DNA of 64,000 nucleotides, taken from Bradyrhizobium sp. (GTDB lineage: Bacteria; Pseudomonadota; Alphaproteobacteria; Rhizobiales; Xanthobacteraceae). Where the stretch lies: contig NZ_DAIDJE010000046.1 of the NCBI RefSeq assembly GCF_027451485.1, positions 47,624 to 111,623 on the forward strand, given 5' to 3'. Of this stretch, positions 9,512 through 18,731 are shown piece by piece (position 1 is the stretch's first letter; the number at the start of each line of letters is the position of its first letter). The position numbers and the translations under genes are program-made. Under the pieces are notes generated by a model. The model saw only the letters and a program-made list of their open reading frames with translations. It was not told the origin of the DNA and ran no database searches.

Positions 9512-10210
9512 ATGCCGTCAGACCGGACCCGCGCCCTGATACTGGATGCCGCCGAACGGCTTTATGCCGAACGCGGCTTCGGCGACGTCACGCTGCGCGA
9601 CATTGTCGCCTCCGCCGGCGTCAATCTTGCGGCCGTGAACTATCATTTCGGTTCCAAGGATGAACTGATCGCGGAACTATTCGTCACCCGCGGCATCGCC
9701 ACCAATCGTGAGCGGCTCGCTGAACTGAAAGCCGCGGAATTGGCCGGCGGCGGTCGCGCAGACGTGAAGGCGGTCCTGCGCGCGCTGGTCGGCCCTACCC
9801 TGCGCGCGTGCCTCGGGCCGGAGACCGAGCGGTCGACGGCATCCCGCTTCATGATCCGCGCCTCGATCGAATCCGTGCCGCCGATCCGCCGCATCAAGAA
9901 CCGCGAAGTCGACCACTTGCGGAAATTTGCCGGGGCGCTGCACCGCGCGCTGCCCGATTGCGACGAGGCGGACATCTATTGGGGCCTGCATTTCGCGCTG
10001 GCCATGGCGCATCAGACCACCCGGGACACCGAGCGCCTGGCCAAGCTGTCGGAAGGAAAATGCAACGTCGATGATGTCGAGGCGGTGATCGACCGCATCG
10101 TCGATGCCGCGGCGATGACGCTGACGACGCGCACGGGTGCGAGCACAAACCCGGCCCGAAACGACGCGAAGACCATGGCGGCGCGTCGCACGGAGAAGCT
10201 GAAGGGCTGA
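9512..10210 (+). CDS. TetR/AcrR family transcriptional regulator
   Basis: The 232-aa protein has the TetR helix-turn-helix at residues about 8-50 (RALILDAAERLYAERGFGDV, then TLRDIVASAGVNLAAVNYHF). The C-terminal ligand domain resembles the CerR/fatty-acid type with KNREVDHLRKFAGALHRALPD. It is divergent from an acyl-CoA dehydrogenase gene and probably represses it in response to an acyl-CoA ligand (inference). The ATG at 9512 was chosen because the conserved fold begins directly after it; no strong ribosome-binding site is visible. Confidence 0.88.
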   Translation: MPSDRTRALILDAAERLYAERGFGDVTLRDIVASAGVNLAAVNYHFGSKDELIAELFVTRGIATNRERLAELKAAELAGGGRADVKAVLRALVGPTLRACLGPETERSTASRFMIRASIESVPPIRRIKNREVDHLRKFAGALHRALPDCDEADIYWGLHFALAMAHQTTRDTERLAKLSEGKCNVDDVEAVIDRIVDAAAMTLTTRTGASTNPARNDAKTMAARRTEKLKG

Positions 10211-10803
10211 GCGCTCGAAGCATGCTTCCACTTTCTCGCGGCGCCGCTCGCACCCGAGTTTTGCTGATGCCCTCGTCAAAAGGGCGCAGGGAATGCCGGG
10301 TGTAAGGCTCACCCGCGGCCTCGTGTGCAGCAAAGAAAGCATACGAGTGTAGTCACCACAGGTTCGCCGGAACATCCCGGGATTCCCGCACGCGAATGGT
10401 TTTAACGGTTTCCTTCGTGCTCGCCTCGGAGACCGGGCTTTGTTGTCTCCGTCGTCGGCGCGTCTGCCGAAGCATCCATGCCGATTTGATATCAGCGTCG
10501 AGGCAACAGGACCACACGCTTTCGCCGTCCGCGCGTTCGCCGTTCGTCTGTCGACAAGCCCGCGTCCACATGGGGTACATCCTCGACCCAACGTTTCGTG
10601 ACGATCGCGAAGCGCCCCTTGAAGCAAGGCGGGACGGCAAGCTGCAGCGGGCAAATGCTTTCCGTGGAGCTTTCGTGTTCCGGACGCGATGCTACATCAA
10701 ATGATGCGACGCATATCCGGGACTTCTGTTTGGGCGTGAGAACGACGCGCCCTGGATCAGCAACGCAGCGCTAAAGCGCTGCGTCCGGCGACGACGATAC
10801 GAA
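10211..10803. other. 593-bp noncoding region, possibly a dispersed intergenic element
   Basis: The region lies between the convergent tetR and BKACE genes. Short open frames in several phases overlap each other, and none has a ribosome-binding site or a recognisable domain. Their translations resemble the spurious proteins often predicted from a repeated noncoding element in Bradyrhizobium relatives (from memory, not searched). No second copy is seen in this window. Confidence 0.45.
10764..10783. repeat. 9-bp-stem hairpin near the BKACE 3' end
   Basis: CGCAGCGCT (10764-10772) and AGCGCTGCG (10775-10783) form a perfect stem with two bases between. It is 20 bp past the BKACE stop on the minus strand. 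It has no T-run, so it may stabilise the mRNA end instead of acting as a simple intrinsic terminator. Confidence 0.5.
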
Positions 10804-11691
10804 TCAGGAGAGTCTGAGCATCGCTCGCGCCTCGGTGGGCGTGGCGACGGCAGCGCCGAGATCTTTCAATATCTGCGCGGCATGCGCGACGAGTTCGGCG
10901 TTGCTTTTCGCCAGCACGCCCTTGGACATATAGAGGTTGTCTTCCATGCCGACACGCACATGACCGCCGAGCAGCCAGGACTGTGCCACCATCGGAAATT
11001 CAGACCGGCCGATACCGAAGCCGGCCCAGATCGAGCCTGCCGGCAACAGATTGCGCGCGTACATCATCGTTTCCGGCGACGGATCAAAACCGTATTTGAC
11101 GCCGAGCACCAGCGTGCAGAGCGGCGGCCCTTGCAACGTTCCGTCAGCGATGAGGTCGCGCGCGAGGTGAATGTCACCGGAATCAAACAGCTCCAGTTCC
11201 GGCAGCACGCCGGCCGCGCGCATCCGCGCCGCCATCTTCCGGACGTTGGGCGGGGTGTTGATCACGACCTGCCCGCCGGAATTCATGGTATTGAGATCAA
11301 GGGTGCATATTTCGGGCCTGAGGATTTCAACGTGCTCTACCCTCTTTTCCGGCGCCATCAGCGTCGTGCCGGGGCCCGCGACCTTCGGATCTTCTTCCGA
11401 CGGCACGAACCGCCCGCCCGGCCCTGTCGTCAGGTTGATGATCAATTTCGGATTCTTGGCGCGAATGCGGTCGATCACGTCGCGATAGAGATCGATCGAC
11501 ATCGAGGGACGGCCCGTTTCGGGATCGCGCACGTGGATGTGGGCGATCGAGGCCCCGGCTTCCGCAGCCTCGAGCGCGCTGTCGGCGATCTGCTGCGGGG
11601 TGATCGGCAGATAAGGCGACTGGTCCGGCCGGGTGATATTGCCCGTGATCGCGCAGGTGATGATGACTTTAGGGTGCGGTTGATACGCCAT
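10804..11691 (-). CDS. BKACE family beta-keto acid cleavage enzyme
   Basis: The 295-aa protein belongs to the 3-keto-5-aminohexanoate cleavage (Kce)/BKACE family, zinc enzymes that condense a beta-keto acid with acetyl-CoA to give acetoacetate and a CoA ester. It shows KVIITCAITGNI at the N-terminus, the zinc-binding HIHVRD, and the GMEDN motif near the C-terminus. The ATG at 11691 starts directly before the conserved MAYQPHPKVIITCA; longer in-frame readings to 11784 are not conserved. The exact substrate is not predictable from sequence alone. Confidence 0.9.
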   Translation of the reverse strand: MAYQPHPKVIITCAITGNITRPDQSPYLPITPQQIADSALEAAEAGASIAHIHVRDPETGRPSMSIDLYRDVIDRIRAKNPKLIINLTTGPGGRFVPSEEDPKVAGPGTTLMAPEKRVEHVEILRPEICTLDLNTMNSGGQVVINTPPNVRKMAARMRAAGVLPELELFDSGDIHLARDLIADGTLQGPPLCTLVLGVKYGFDPSPETMMYARNLLPAGSIWAGFGIGRSEFPMVAQSWLLGGHVRVGMEDNLYMSKGVLAKSNAELVAHAAQILKDLGAAVATPTEARAMLRLS

Positions 11692-11783
11692 GGCGCGCTG
11701 CCTTCGTCGGCTTGGTTGAGCTTGTCGATTTGAATTAGCGCAAGGAGGCACCTCAGGCGAGCCGTTCCCCGGGCTCGACCCCA

Positions 11784-12107
11784 TCAGCCTTTCTTTTCGG
11801 CAGCCTTTTTCTTTGCGGTCAGCGCCTTCGTCTCGCCTGCCTTTAGCTCTTCGAGGGCATTCCTCATCGCTCGCGCATAGCTGTCGGCGGCGTTTTCGGC
11901 GGTGATCTGCAAGCGCCGCGCGGCGGCGCCGGCCAGCAACATCATGTCCTTGGCGGTTTGCTTGAGACGTGCCTTGCTCTCTTTGGTCTTGGCCTTGGCG
12001 GCCAGACCCATCAACCGGGCCTGGCGCTTCTTCGCCTCCCCCATCAGCGCCTTGTGTTGGGTCTTTCCGATGGAGCGGATCACACCATCAAGATCTGTTT
12101 CGGCCAT
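11784..12107 (-). CDS. Lysine/alanine-rich hypothetical protein
   Basis: The 107-aa protein is highly charged and helical, with a lysine-rich tail (ALTAKKKAAEKKG). No domain is recognised; its composition resembles histone-like or polyhydroxyalkanoate-associated small proteins, but that is only composition. The ATG at 12107 has AGGA seven bases upstream; an in-frame ATG at 12197 would add 30 residues. It is followed after 92 bp by the BKACE gene on the same strand. Confidence 0.6.
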   Translation of the reverse strand: MAETDLDGVIRSIGKTQHKALMGEAKKRQARLMGLAAKAKTKESKARLKQTAKDMMLLAGAAARRLQITAENAADSYARAMRNALEELKAGETKALTAKKKAAEKKG

Positions 12108-12356
12108 TTCTGATTCCTGAAAATGTGACGCGATCTCTTCGCGGGCCTTCGCCGCGGCCGATTTCAACCATAGCGGATTTTGGTCCGTCAACAGCATTTC
12201 GCGGCAGCGCCGATTTTAATGCCGTTTTATCGATGTCGCGCAGACAACATGTCCGGTCAGGCGCGCCCTCGGCGAGCACGGCCTCCACGCAGGATCAAAG
12301 GACGGCGCATACCGTGACCATTGTCTCACCCCTGATCGGGCGTGACGCGAAAAAAT

Positions 12357-12388
12357 ACCCCGCTCCATCTGTGGGATGAAGCGGGGCT
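12357..12388 (-). terminator. Intrinsic terminator for the exported hypothetical gene
   Basis: On the minus strand AGCGGGG pairs with CCCCGCT (12380-12386 with 12358-12364), and inner GATG/CATC pairs extend the stem. A TATTTTTT tract follows (about 12350-12357). It lies about 25 bp past the stop of the gene at 12414-12926. Confidence 0.85.
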
Positions 12389-12413
12389 TTGTCTTCTGGA
12401 ATGCTGCTTCTAT

Positions 12414-12926
12414 CTAGAATGACGCAGATGCATAGGCGTTACGGAAGGCAATGGCGCCGGCCAAGGATCGCGGCCGTGTCCGCACCGCATGGCCATCATT
12501 GCCGCTCTGAACGATCCATTGTCCGTTCTCGCGTCCGACAATCTTGCCAACGTGATGGCTCCAGACCACGATCGTGCCGACCGACGGGCCGCCGGCGTTG
12601 GTGCCATAGTGCGCCCACGCGCGCGCGAGGTTGTATTGAGGTCCCGGATCGGAGCCGACCAGTTGACGCATGTACCATCCACACCAGGCAGCCGGCCGGC
12701 CTCCCAAACGCGCGCGCCTGTAGCTCGAGTGCTCATAGCCCGAACTTCCGAATCCGGAAGCTGAGCTCGAGTATCCGTACCCCTCAGCTTGTTGCCGCTC
12801 GTGGCGATGGGCATGGTGTGAATAATGGTGTCGGGCATAGTGTCGATAGTGGTGATGCTGGGTTCGCGCCTCCGCACTCGTTGCAAATGCAAATAGCAAT
12901 GCACTCGCCGCAACGAATCTACGCAT
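12414..12926 (-). CDS. Exported His/Tyr-rich hypothetical protein
   Basis: The 170-aa protein starts MRRFVAASALLFAFATSAEA, a clear Sec signal peptide, after a GGAAG ribosome-binding site. A histidine- and tyrosine-rich, low-complexity stretch follows (about residues 22-75). The C-terminal half (LARAWAHYGTNAGGPSVGTI, ending VRTRPRSLAG) resembles a CHAP/NlpC-like fold reduced to a domain seen in many Bradyrhizobium secreted proteins. The catalytic cysteine cannot be assigned with confidence. Its terminator is at 12357-12388. Confidence 0.75.
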   Translation of the reverse strand: MRRFVAASALLFAFATSAEARTQHHHYRHYARHHYSHHAHRHERQQAEGYGYSSSASGFGSSGYEHSSYRRARLGGRPAAWCGWYMRQLVGSDPGPQYNLARAWAHYGTNAGGPSVGTIVVWSHHVGKIVGRENGQWIVQSGNDGHAVRTRPRSLAGAIAFRNAYASASF

Positions 12927-13360
12927 ACTGTCTTCCTTCGTGCTGTTGAGGAGAAAAGGATCGCTTTGCGATCCAAGGCCGCGTGACCCGGGGATGGTCA
13001 CTTCGATGCGGCCCGAACGATGAGGCCGAAATTGATTCGACCTGACCGCCTTTAAAGAACGGGGTGTGGCCTGAATGTGGCGGAGGAATGCAGCAGGAAC
13101 AATGGGATATGCGCTCGTGCATGGAACGCTTTGAGCGCATTTGCACGCCTCGGACCGGGCCCAGGGTGAGCTTCAGGGGCGGCTCGGGGGTTTACCAAAC
13201 ATCGGCAATGCCAATCCCCAAAAAGGCCCCGCGTTCGCGCAATGCCACCAGGCACGGCCAAAGCGGACTAATGATGCTAAAACCGCATTATTTGATGGTT
13301 GACACATCAATATGAGGAGATTAGACCAAACCGAATCTGCAATCTCAGCGAGTCTGCCGA
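12927..13360. promoter_or_regulatory. 434-bp divergent intergenic region with an inverted repeat
   Basis: No gene is supported here. TTGATG (13292-13297) and CATCAA (13305-13310) form an inverted repeat 51 bp ahead of the small HTH regulator, overlapping a TTGACA -35-like hexamer at 13299-13304. It may be an autoregulatory operator. Nothing else is evident in the region. Confidence 0.4.
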
Positions 13361-13603
13361 ATGATCACCGCCGCCCAACTGCGCGCCGCGCGTGCATTGC
13401 TTGGCATTGATCAGCGCGAACTCGCGCTACGCTCCAGTCTTTCATTGCCGACGATCCAGCGGATGGAGGCATCCGATGGGGTGATCCGAGGCAATGTCGA
13501 CTCCTTGATGAAGCTGGTCGAGGCGCTGTCAACGTCCGGCATCGAGTTGATCGGGGACGGCGCGACGAGCATCGGTGGCGGTCGGGGCGTGCGGCTAAAA
13601 TGA
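13361..13603 (+). CDS. Small XRE-family HTH regulator
   Basis: The 80-aa protein is almost entirely one Cro/C1-type helix-turn-helix (residues 4-60; AAQLRAARALLGIDQRELAL, then SLPTIQRMEAS). The tail GIELIGDGATSIGGGRGVRLK is typical of small stand-alone Rhizobiales XRE regulators. It ends about 65 bp ahead of the hyf-type cluster on the same strand and might regulate it; that is positional inference only. Confidence 0.8.
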   Translation: MITAAQLRAARALLGIDQRELALRSSLSLPTIQRMEASDGVIRGNVDSLMKLVEALSTSGIELIGDGATSIGGGRGVRLK

Positions 13604-13670
13604 CGAATGATCGGCATCACGACCCTAGAGAGACGGGCATGCTTTCGGCGCAGGGGATGCGAAAGCGGTG

Positions 13671-15674
13671 ATGATGGTCGGGGCACTTTATGCAGTCGCC
13701 GTTCTTCTGGCGCTAGCGCCGGCTTCGATAGCGCTGTCCAAATATGCCCGAGCATCCAACATCATTTACGGCGCGAGCCTCGTGGCATCGGCAGCCCTAT
13801 GCAGCATGGGCACCGTCCAACTGCTCAGTCGATCGCGTGCAGCCGTTGCGCTGGTGCTTCCAATCGGATTGCCGTGGCTGGGGGCGCATTTTCGTATCGA
13901 CGCGCTCGCGGCATTCTTTCTCGCCGCAATCAATTTCGGAGGCGTGGCCGCGAGCCTGTTCGCCCTCGGCTACGGACGCCACGAACACGCTCCCGGGCGC
14001 ATATTGCCCTTCTACCCGGCCTTTCTTGCCGGCATGAACCTGGTGGTGATCGCGGGCGACGCCTTCAGTTTTCTCGTCGCCTGGGAGTTCATGTCGCTGT
14101 CGTCCTGGGCGCTTGTCGTTGCCCATCACCGCGAACAGGAAAATGTCCGCGCCGGTTACATCTATCTTTTGATGGCGAGCTTCGGCACCCTGGCGCTGCT
14201 GCTCGCCTTCGGTTTCCTTGCCGGCAGCAGCGGCCACTACGATTTCGACAGCATCCGTGCCATCCACCTGCCGAACGGGCTGGCGGCAATTGTCCTTTTG
14301 CTTGCCCTGATCGGTACCGGATCCAAAGCCGGCCTTGTACCGCTTCATGTCTGGCTGCCGCTGGCGCATCCGGCAGCGCCAAGCCATGTCTCGGCGCTGA
14401 TGAGCGGCGTGATGACCAAGGTTGCGGTCTACGCGTTCATCCGCATCGTGTTCGACCTGCTCGGACCGCCGGCGTGGTGGTGGAGCGTGACCGTGCTGGC
14501 GGTCGCCGGACCGACCGCAACGCTGGGCGTACTCTATGCGCTCATGCAGCGGGATTTAAAGCGCCTCCTCGCCTACAGCACCATCGAGAATATCGGCATC
14601 ATCTTTTCGGGTCTCGGGCTTGCGCTCGCCTTCAAGGCCCAGGGACTGGATTGGATCGCGGCGCTCGCCTTCACGGCGGCACTCTTGCATGTCGTCAATC
14701 ATTTGCTTTTCAAGAGCCTGTTGTTCTTCGGCGCAGGAGCGGTGCTGAATGCGACCGGCGAACGCGACATGGAAAAGCTTGGCGGTCTCATTCATCGCAT
14801 GCCGAAAACCGCGGCCGCGGTGCTGGTCGGCTGTGCGGCGATTTCCGCTCTGCCACCCTTCAACGGCTTCGTCTCGGAATGGCTGACGTTTCAGGCCATC
14901 CTGCTCAGTCCTCAACTGCCATCCTGGGCACTCAAATTGTTGATCCCGGCGGTCGGCGGCCTGTTGGCGCTGGCCGCGGCTCTTGCAGCGGCGTCTTTCG
15001 TCAAGGCCTTCGGGGTGAGCTTCCTGGGGCGTCCCAGAACGCCCGAAGCCGCTGCGGCGAAAGAAACCGACGCGCTATCGCTTGCCGCCATGGGCGCGCT
15101 CGCCGTCCTGTGTCTGGTCGCCGGCATTCTGCCCGGGCTGCTGATCGATTCCCTGGCCCCCGTCACCACCGCGATGGTCGGTCACAGCATGCCGCATCAG
15201 GCCGATCTGGCCTGGCTTACGATCGTGCCGATAGCCGAAAGCCGCAGCTCGTATAACGGCTTGCTCGTGCTCGCCTTCGTGACGCTGTCCGGCTCGCTTG
15301 CAGCGCTTGCGATACATCGCCTTGCGTCCGATCGGCTGCGGCGCGCACCGGCCTGGGATTGCGGTTTTCCTGACTCCAATCCTGCCATTCAGTACACCGC
15401 TTCGAGCTTCTCGCAGCCGATCCGCCGCGCCTTCGGCAGCGTCGTGTTCGCAGCGCGGGAGATCGGCGAAATGCCTCCGCCGGGCGCGTTGAGCATTGCG
15501 CGATTGACTGTCCGACAGCGCGACCTGATCTGGGACTTTTTATACGCACCGCTCGCCGACGGCATAGCGACAGTTACCGAACGAATCAACGTCCTGCAAT
15601 TCCAGACCATTCGCCGCTATCTCAGTCTCGTTTTCATCGCTCTCGTACTCCTGCTTCTGGTGCTTGCGCTATGA
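13671..15674 (+). CDS. hyfB: HyfB-like proton-translocating membrane subunit
   Basis: The 667-aa polytopic protein is homologous to HyfB/HycC and the NuoL/MrpA antiporter family. It has about 16 hydrophobic segments and the proton-channel region LLALIGTGSKAGLVPLHVWL followed by HPAAPSHVSALMSG, a family signature with a buried lysine and histidines. It would form an ion-pumping module of a membrane complex. Three adjacent candidate starts exist (GTG 13668, ATG 13671, ATG 13674). Its stop overlaps the next start by the ATGA junction at 15671. Confidence 0.9.
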   Translation: MMVGALYAVAVLLALAPASIALSKYARASNIIYGASLVASAALCSMGTVQLLSRSRAAVALVLPIGLPWLGAHFRIDALAAFFLAAINFGGVAASLFALGYGRHEHAPGRILPFYPAFLAGMNLVVIAGDAFSFLVAWEFMSLSSWALVVAHHREQENVRAGYIYLLMASFGTLALLLAFGFLAGSSGHYDFDSIRAIHLPNGLAAIVLLLALIGTGSKAGLVPLHVWLPLAHPAAPSHVSALMSGVMTKVAVYAFIRIVFDLLGPPAWWWSVTVLAVAGPTATLGVLYALMQRDLKRLLAYSTIENIGIIFSGLGLALAFKAQGLDWIAALAFTAALLHVVNHLLFKSLLFFGAGAVLNATGERDMEKLGGLIHRMPKTAAAVLVGCAAISALPPFNGFVSEWLTFQAILLSPQLPSWALKLLIPAVGGLLALAAALAAASFVKAFGVSFLGRPRTPEAAAAKETDALSLAAMGALAVLCLVAGILPGLLIDSLAPVTTAMVGHSMPHQADLAWLTIVPIAESRSSYNGLLVLAFVTLSGSLAALAIHRLASDRLRRAPAWDCGFPDSNPAIQYTASSFSQPIRRAFGSVVFAAREIGEMPPPGALSIARLTVRQRDLIWDFLYAPLADGIATVTERINVLQFQTIRRYLSLVFIALVLLLLVLAL

Positions 15675-16627
15675 ACCTCGTGTACGGTCTGCTGCTGCAG
15701 GGTGCGCAGATGGCGCTGGTGTTGGCCCTGGCGCCGCTGCTCACGGGTTTCGTCCGCAAGATCAAAGCCCGCCTGCTTCGTCGGCGCGGAGCGCCTCTGC
15801 TACAGCCCTATCGCGATCTCGTCCGCTTGCTGCGCAAGGATGTCGTGCTGGCGGAGAACGCCTCCTGGCTGTTTCGCGTCACGCCCTACGTCATCTTTGC
15901 CGGAAGCTGGGTCGCTGCGTCGCTGGTGCCGACCTTCGGCACAGGCCTGTTGTTCTCCTGGACGGCTGACCTCATCGCGATCACGGCGCTGCTCGGCAGC
16001 GTGCGGTTCTTTTTGGCGCTCGCAGGCATGGATGTCGGCACAAGCTTCGGCGGAATCGGCTCGAGCCGCGAAGTGATGATCGCCTCGTTCGCCGAACCGG
16101 CAATGCTGATCACCGTGTTTGCGGTCGCAATGATTGCCGGATCGACGCAGCTTTCGACGATCTCGGAATTCATGAGTTCGCCCGCTGTCGGCTTGCGTGT
16201 GTCGCTTGGCCTTGGCTTGTTTGCGTTGATCATGGTCGCGCTGGCGGAGAACGCCCGCATTCCGATCGACAATCCCGCAACCCATCTAGAGCTGACGATG
16301 GTCCACGAAGCCATGGTGCTGGAATATTCGGGCCGCCATCTCGCGCTGATCGATCTCTGCTCCGAACTGAAGCTCCTGCTCTATATTTCCCTCATCTCCT
16401 GCTTGTTCTTTTCCTGGGGCGAAGCCCCGCCCGGTGCCGGTCTGACGGCGCTCGCTGTCGGCGCAGCCGCGTATGCTGCCAAGCTTGCCCTGGGTGGACT
16501 ACTGCTCGCGGTATTCGAGACATCGATCGCGAAAATGCGGGTGTTTCGCGTGCCGGAATTCCTCGGAATCGCGCTGATGCTGGCCCTGCTCGCGACGCTG
16601 TTGCGATTTGTATCGGGGAGCCTCTGA
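15671..16627 (+). CDS. hyfC: HyfC-like membrane subunit (NuoH/HycD family)
   Basis: The 318-aa protein with about eight transmembrane segments belongs to the complex-I subunit 1 family that anchors the peripheral arm. It shows LRRRGAPLLQPYRDLVRLLR, the TSFGGIGSSREVM block, and ARIPIDNPATHLELTMVHEA, the conserved quinone-site loop of NuoH/HycD proteins. The start overlaps the hyfB stop, indicating translational coupling. Confidence 0.92.
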   Translation: MNLVYGLLLQGAQMALVLALAPLLTGFVRKIKARLLRRRGAPLLQPYRDLVRLLRKDVVLAENASWLFRVTPYVIFAGSWVAASLVPTFGTGLLFSWTADLIAITALLGSVRFFLALAGMDVGTSFGGIGSSREVMIASFAEPAMLITVFAVAMIAGSTQLSTISEFMSSPAVGLRVSLGLGLFALIMVALAENARIPIDNPATHLELTMVHEAMVLEYSGRHLALIDLCSELKLLLYISLISCLFFSWGEAPPGAGLTALAVGAAAYAAKLALGGLLLAVFETSIAKMRVFRVPEFLGIALMLALLATLLRFVSGSL

Positions 16628-16629
16628 CG

Positions 16630-17292
16630 ATGGGCCGGCTGGAATTCGATATCGCGCATCTGCTCGCCGGGTCTCTGGTGCTGATCAGCTTCATGATGCT
16701 TTATCAGGATCGGCTTTATGCACTTCTGAACACCTACGCCCTGCACGCCGGAGTCCTCGCTCTGTCGGTCGCCTGGCAGGCCTTCGTTCAGCAGGCGCCG
16801 CATCTGTACATCACGGCGCTTATCGCGCTGGGCTTCAAGGCCATCATTATCCCGCTCGCCCTGCACCGGATCATCGTTCGACTTGGCATTCACCGGGAAG
16901 TCGAAACCGCCGTCGGCTTCGGCCTGACCATGCTCACCGGCATCGGGCTCGTCGCACTTGCAATGGTGCTGATGCTTCGAATCACGCCCGGTGCCGATCC
17001 GTTGGCGCGCGAGGACCTCGCGTTTTCGCTTTCCGTTGTCTTGCTGGGACTTCTGGTCATGGTGACGCGGCGCAATGCAGTGAGCCAGGTCGTCGGTTTC
17101 ATGTCGCTGGAAAACGGTCTGGTTCTGGCGGCGACTGCCGCGAAAGGCATGCCTCTGGTCGTCGAAATCAGCATCGCTTTCTCGGTGCTGATCGCATTCA
17201 TCGTCATCGGAATATTCCTGTTCCGGATCCGTGAACGGTTCGACACGGTTGACCTTCAGGCGCTCGATCGCTTTCGGGGAGAACGGCGATGA
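16630..17292 (+). CDS. hyfE: HyfE-like membrane subunit
   Basis: The 220-aa protein has six or seven hydrophobic segments and matches HyfE, whose C-terminal part is NuoK-like. The motif VGFMSLENGLVLAATAAKGMPL is characteristic of HyfE. It starts two bases after hyfC and overlaps hyfF by ATGA. Confidence 0.9.
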   Translation: MGRLEFDIAHLLAGSLVLISFMMLYQDRLYALLNTYALHAGVLALSVAWQAFVQQAPHLYITALIALGFKAIIIPLALHRIIVRLGIHREVETAVGFGLTMLTGIGLVALAMVLMLRITPGADPLAREDLAFSLSVVLLGLLVMVTRRNAVSQVVGFMSLENGLVLAATAAKGMPLVVEISIAFSVLIAFIVIGIFLFRIRERFDTVDLQALDRFRGERR

Positions 17293-18728
17293 GACTGGAC
17301 GCGCTCGAAGCCATCCTGCTGATCCCGGCGGCCGCGGCCGGCGTTCTGGCTGTGTTTCCGAGCTACAAGCTTACCGCGCGGCTCAACGTGCTCGCGGCAT
17401 TCTTGACCTTCGCCACGGCGCTGTCGTTGTTTGCAGTCGAACCAAGCTCCGGGCAGTATCTTCTTCTCGATGACTTGAACCGGGTATTCATCGCACTGAC
17501 CACGCTCATCGGTTTCACAACGAGCTTGTTCAGCGCCAGCTATATCGGTCACGAGATCGCGATTGGCCGGCTCACGCCGATCCTCATCCGCTTCTACCAC
17601 GCGATGTACCAGGTGCTGATGTTTGCGATGAACCTTGCTCTCGTCGCAAACAATATCGGGCTGATGTGGGTCGCAATCGAGCTCGCCACGCTGACGACCG
17701 TATTGATGGTCGGAATGTACCGCACGCATGAGGCGCTCGAAGCCGCCTGGAAATATTTCATCCTCGGCAGCGTCGGCATTGCGCTCGCGCTGTTCGGCAC
17801 CATCCTGGTCTATATGGCTGCACGGCCGGTCGTCGGGGAAGGGTTGGACGCAATGGTGTGGACCGTCCTCATCACGCGCGCCTCGCAGTTCGATCCCGCG
17901 CTGCTTAATGTCGCGTTTGTGTTCCTGTTACTTGGCTATGGCACCAAGGTCGGGCTTGCGCCCTTGCATGCCTGGCTTCCCGATGCCCACGCGGAAGGAC
18001 CGACCCCGATCTCGGCGGTTCTGTCCGGTCTCCTGCTCAATGTCGCCCTTTACGCGCTGCTTCGCTTCAAGCTCCTTCTGGCCGTAAACACGGGCGCGAT
18101 TGCGCCCGGGCCGCTGATGGTGATCATGGGCCTGATCTCCGTGATATTCGCCGCGCTGATGCTGTACAGGCGGCGCGACATCAAGCGGATGTTCGCCTAT
18201 TCCTCGATCGAGCATATGGGCATTATCGTCTTTGCGTTCGGCATGGGCGGCCCGCTCGCCAACTTCGCCGGTCTGTTGCACATGACGATGCATTCGCTGA
18301 CCAAGTCGGCAATCTTCTTCGCCGTCGGGCACATCGCTCAGGTCAAAGGTACACAGAAACTTGCCGATCTTGGCGGTCTTACCGTCAGCAATCCGGTGCT
18401 TGGCTGGGGGCTGGCGCTGGGGGTCGTCGCAATCGCCGGCCTGCCGCCGCTCGGCATTTTCATGAGCGAGTTCCTGGTGGTGAGTTCGACCTTCGCCCGC
18501 GCTCCCTGGCTCGCCATCCTTCTCGGTATCGGAATTCTGATCGCCCTGGGCGGGCTGTTTCTCCGGTTGAATACCGTCCTGTTTGGTGATCCGCGAGGGC
18601 CGACCGCACCGACTGAGGCTTCCTATGTGCCGATGTTCGTGCATCTGGCTATCGTGCTTGCCGCGGGCATCTATCTGCCGCCGACATTCGTGAGCGGCTT
18701 CCAGAACGTAGCCAATCTTCTGGGGTGA
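17289..18728 (+). CDS. hyfF: HyfF-like proton-translocating membrane subunit
   Basis: The 479-aa antiporter-like subunit (NuoL/M/N family) is a second pump module of the complex. The canonical signature GYGTKVGLAPLHAWLPDAHA, followed by EGPTPISAVLSG, and the RRRDIKRMFAYSSIEHMGII block are intact, with the buried Lys and Glu residues needed for proton transfer. It overlaps the upstream hyfE gene by four bases and precedes hyfG by three. Confidence 0.93.
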   Translation: MRLDALEAILLIPAAAAGVLAVFPSYKLTARLNVLAAFLTFATALSLFAVEPSSGQYLLLDDLNRVFIALTTLIGFTTSLFSASYIGHEIAIGRLTPILIRFYHAMYQVLMFAMNLALVANNIGLMWVAIELATLTTVLMVGMYRTHEALEAAWKYFILGSVGIALALFGTILVYMAARPVVGEGLDAMVWTVLITRASQFDPALLNVAFVFLLLGYGTKVGLAPLHAWLPDAHAEGPTPISAVLSGLLLNVALYALLRFKLLLAVNTGAIAPGPLMVIMGLISVIFAALMLYRRRDIKRMFAYSSIEHMGIIVFAFGMGGPLANFAGLLHMTMHSLTKSAIFFAVGHIAQVKGTQKLADLGGLTVSNPVLGWGLALGVVAIAGLPPLGIFMSEFLVVSSTFARAPWLAILLGIGILIALGGLFLRLNTVLFGDPRGPTAPTEASYVPMFVHLAIVLAAGIYLPPTFVSGFQNVANLLG

Positions 18729-18731
18729 GTC

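Noticed and set aside
9677..10654. A 325-aa minus-strand open frame opposite tetR
   Set aside because: It is a shadow of the TetR gene and continues into noncoding DNA with no protein-like signature.
13292..13310. TTGATG-N7-CATCAA as an FNR box
   Set aside because: FNR/FixK boxes need TTGAT-N4-ATCAA; the spacing here is wrong, so it was recorded only as a possible XRE operator.
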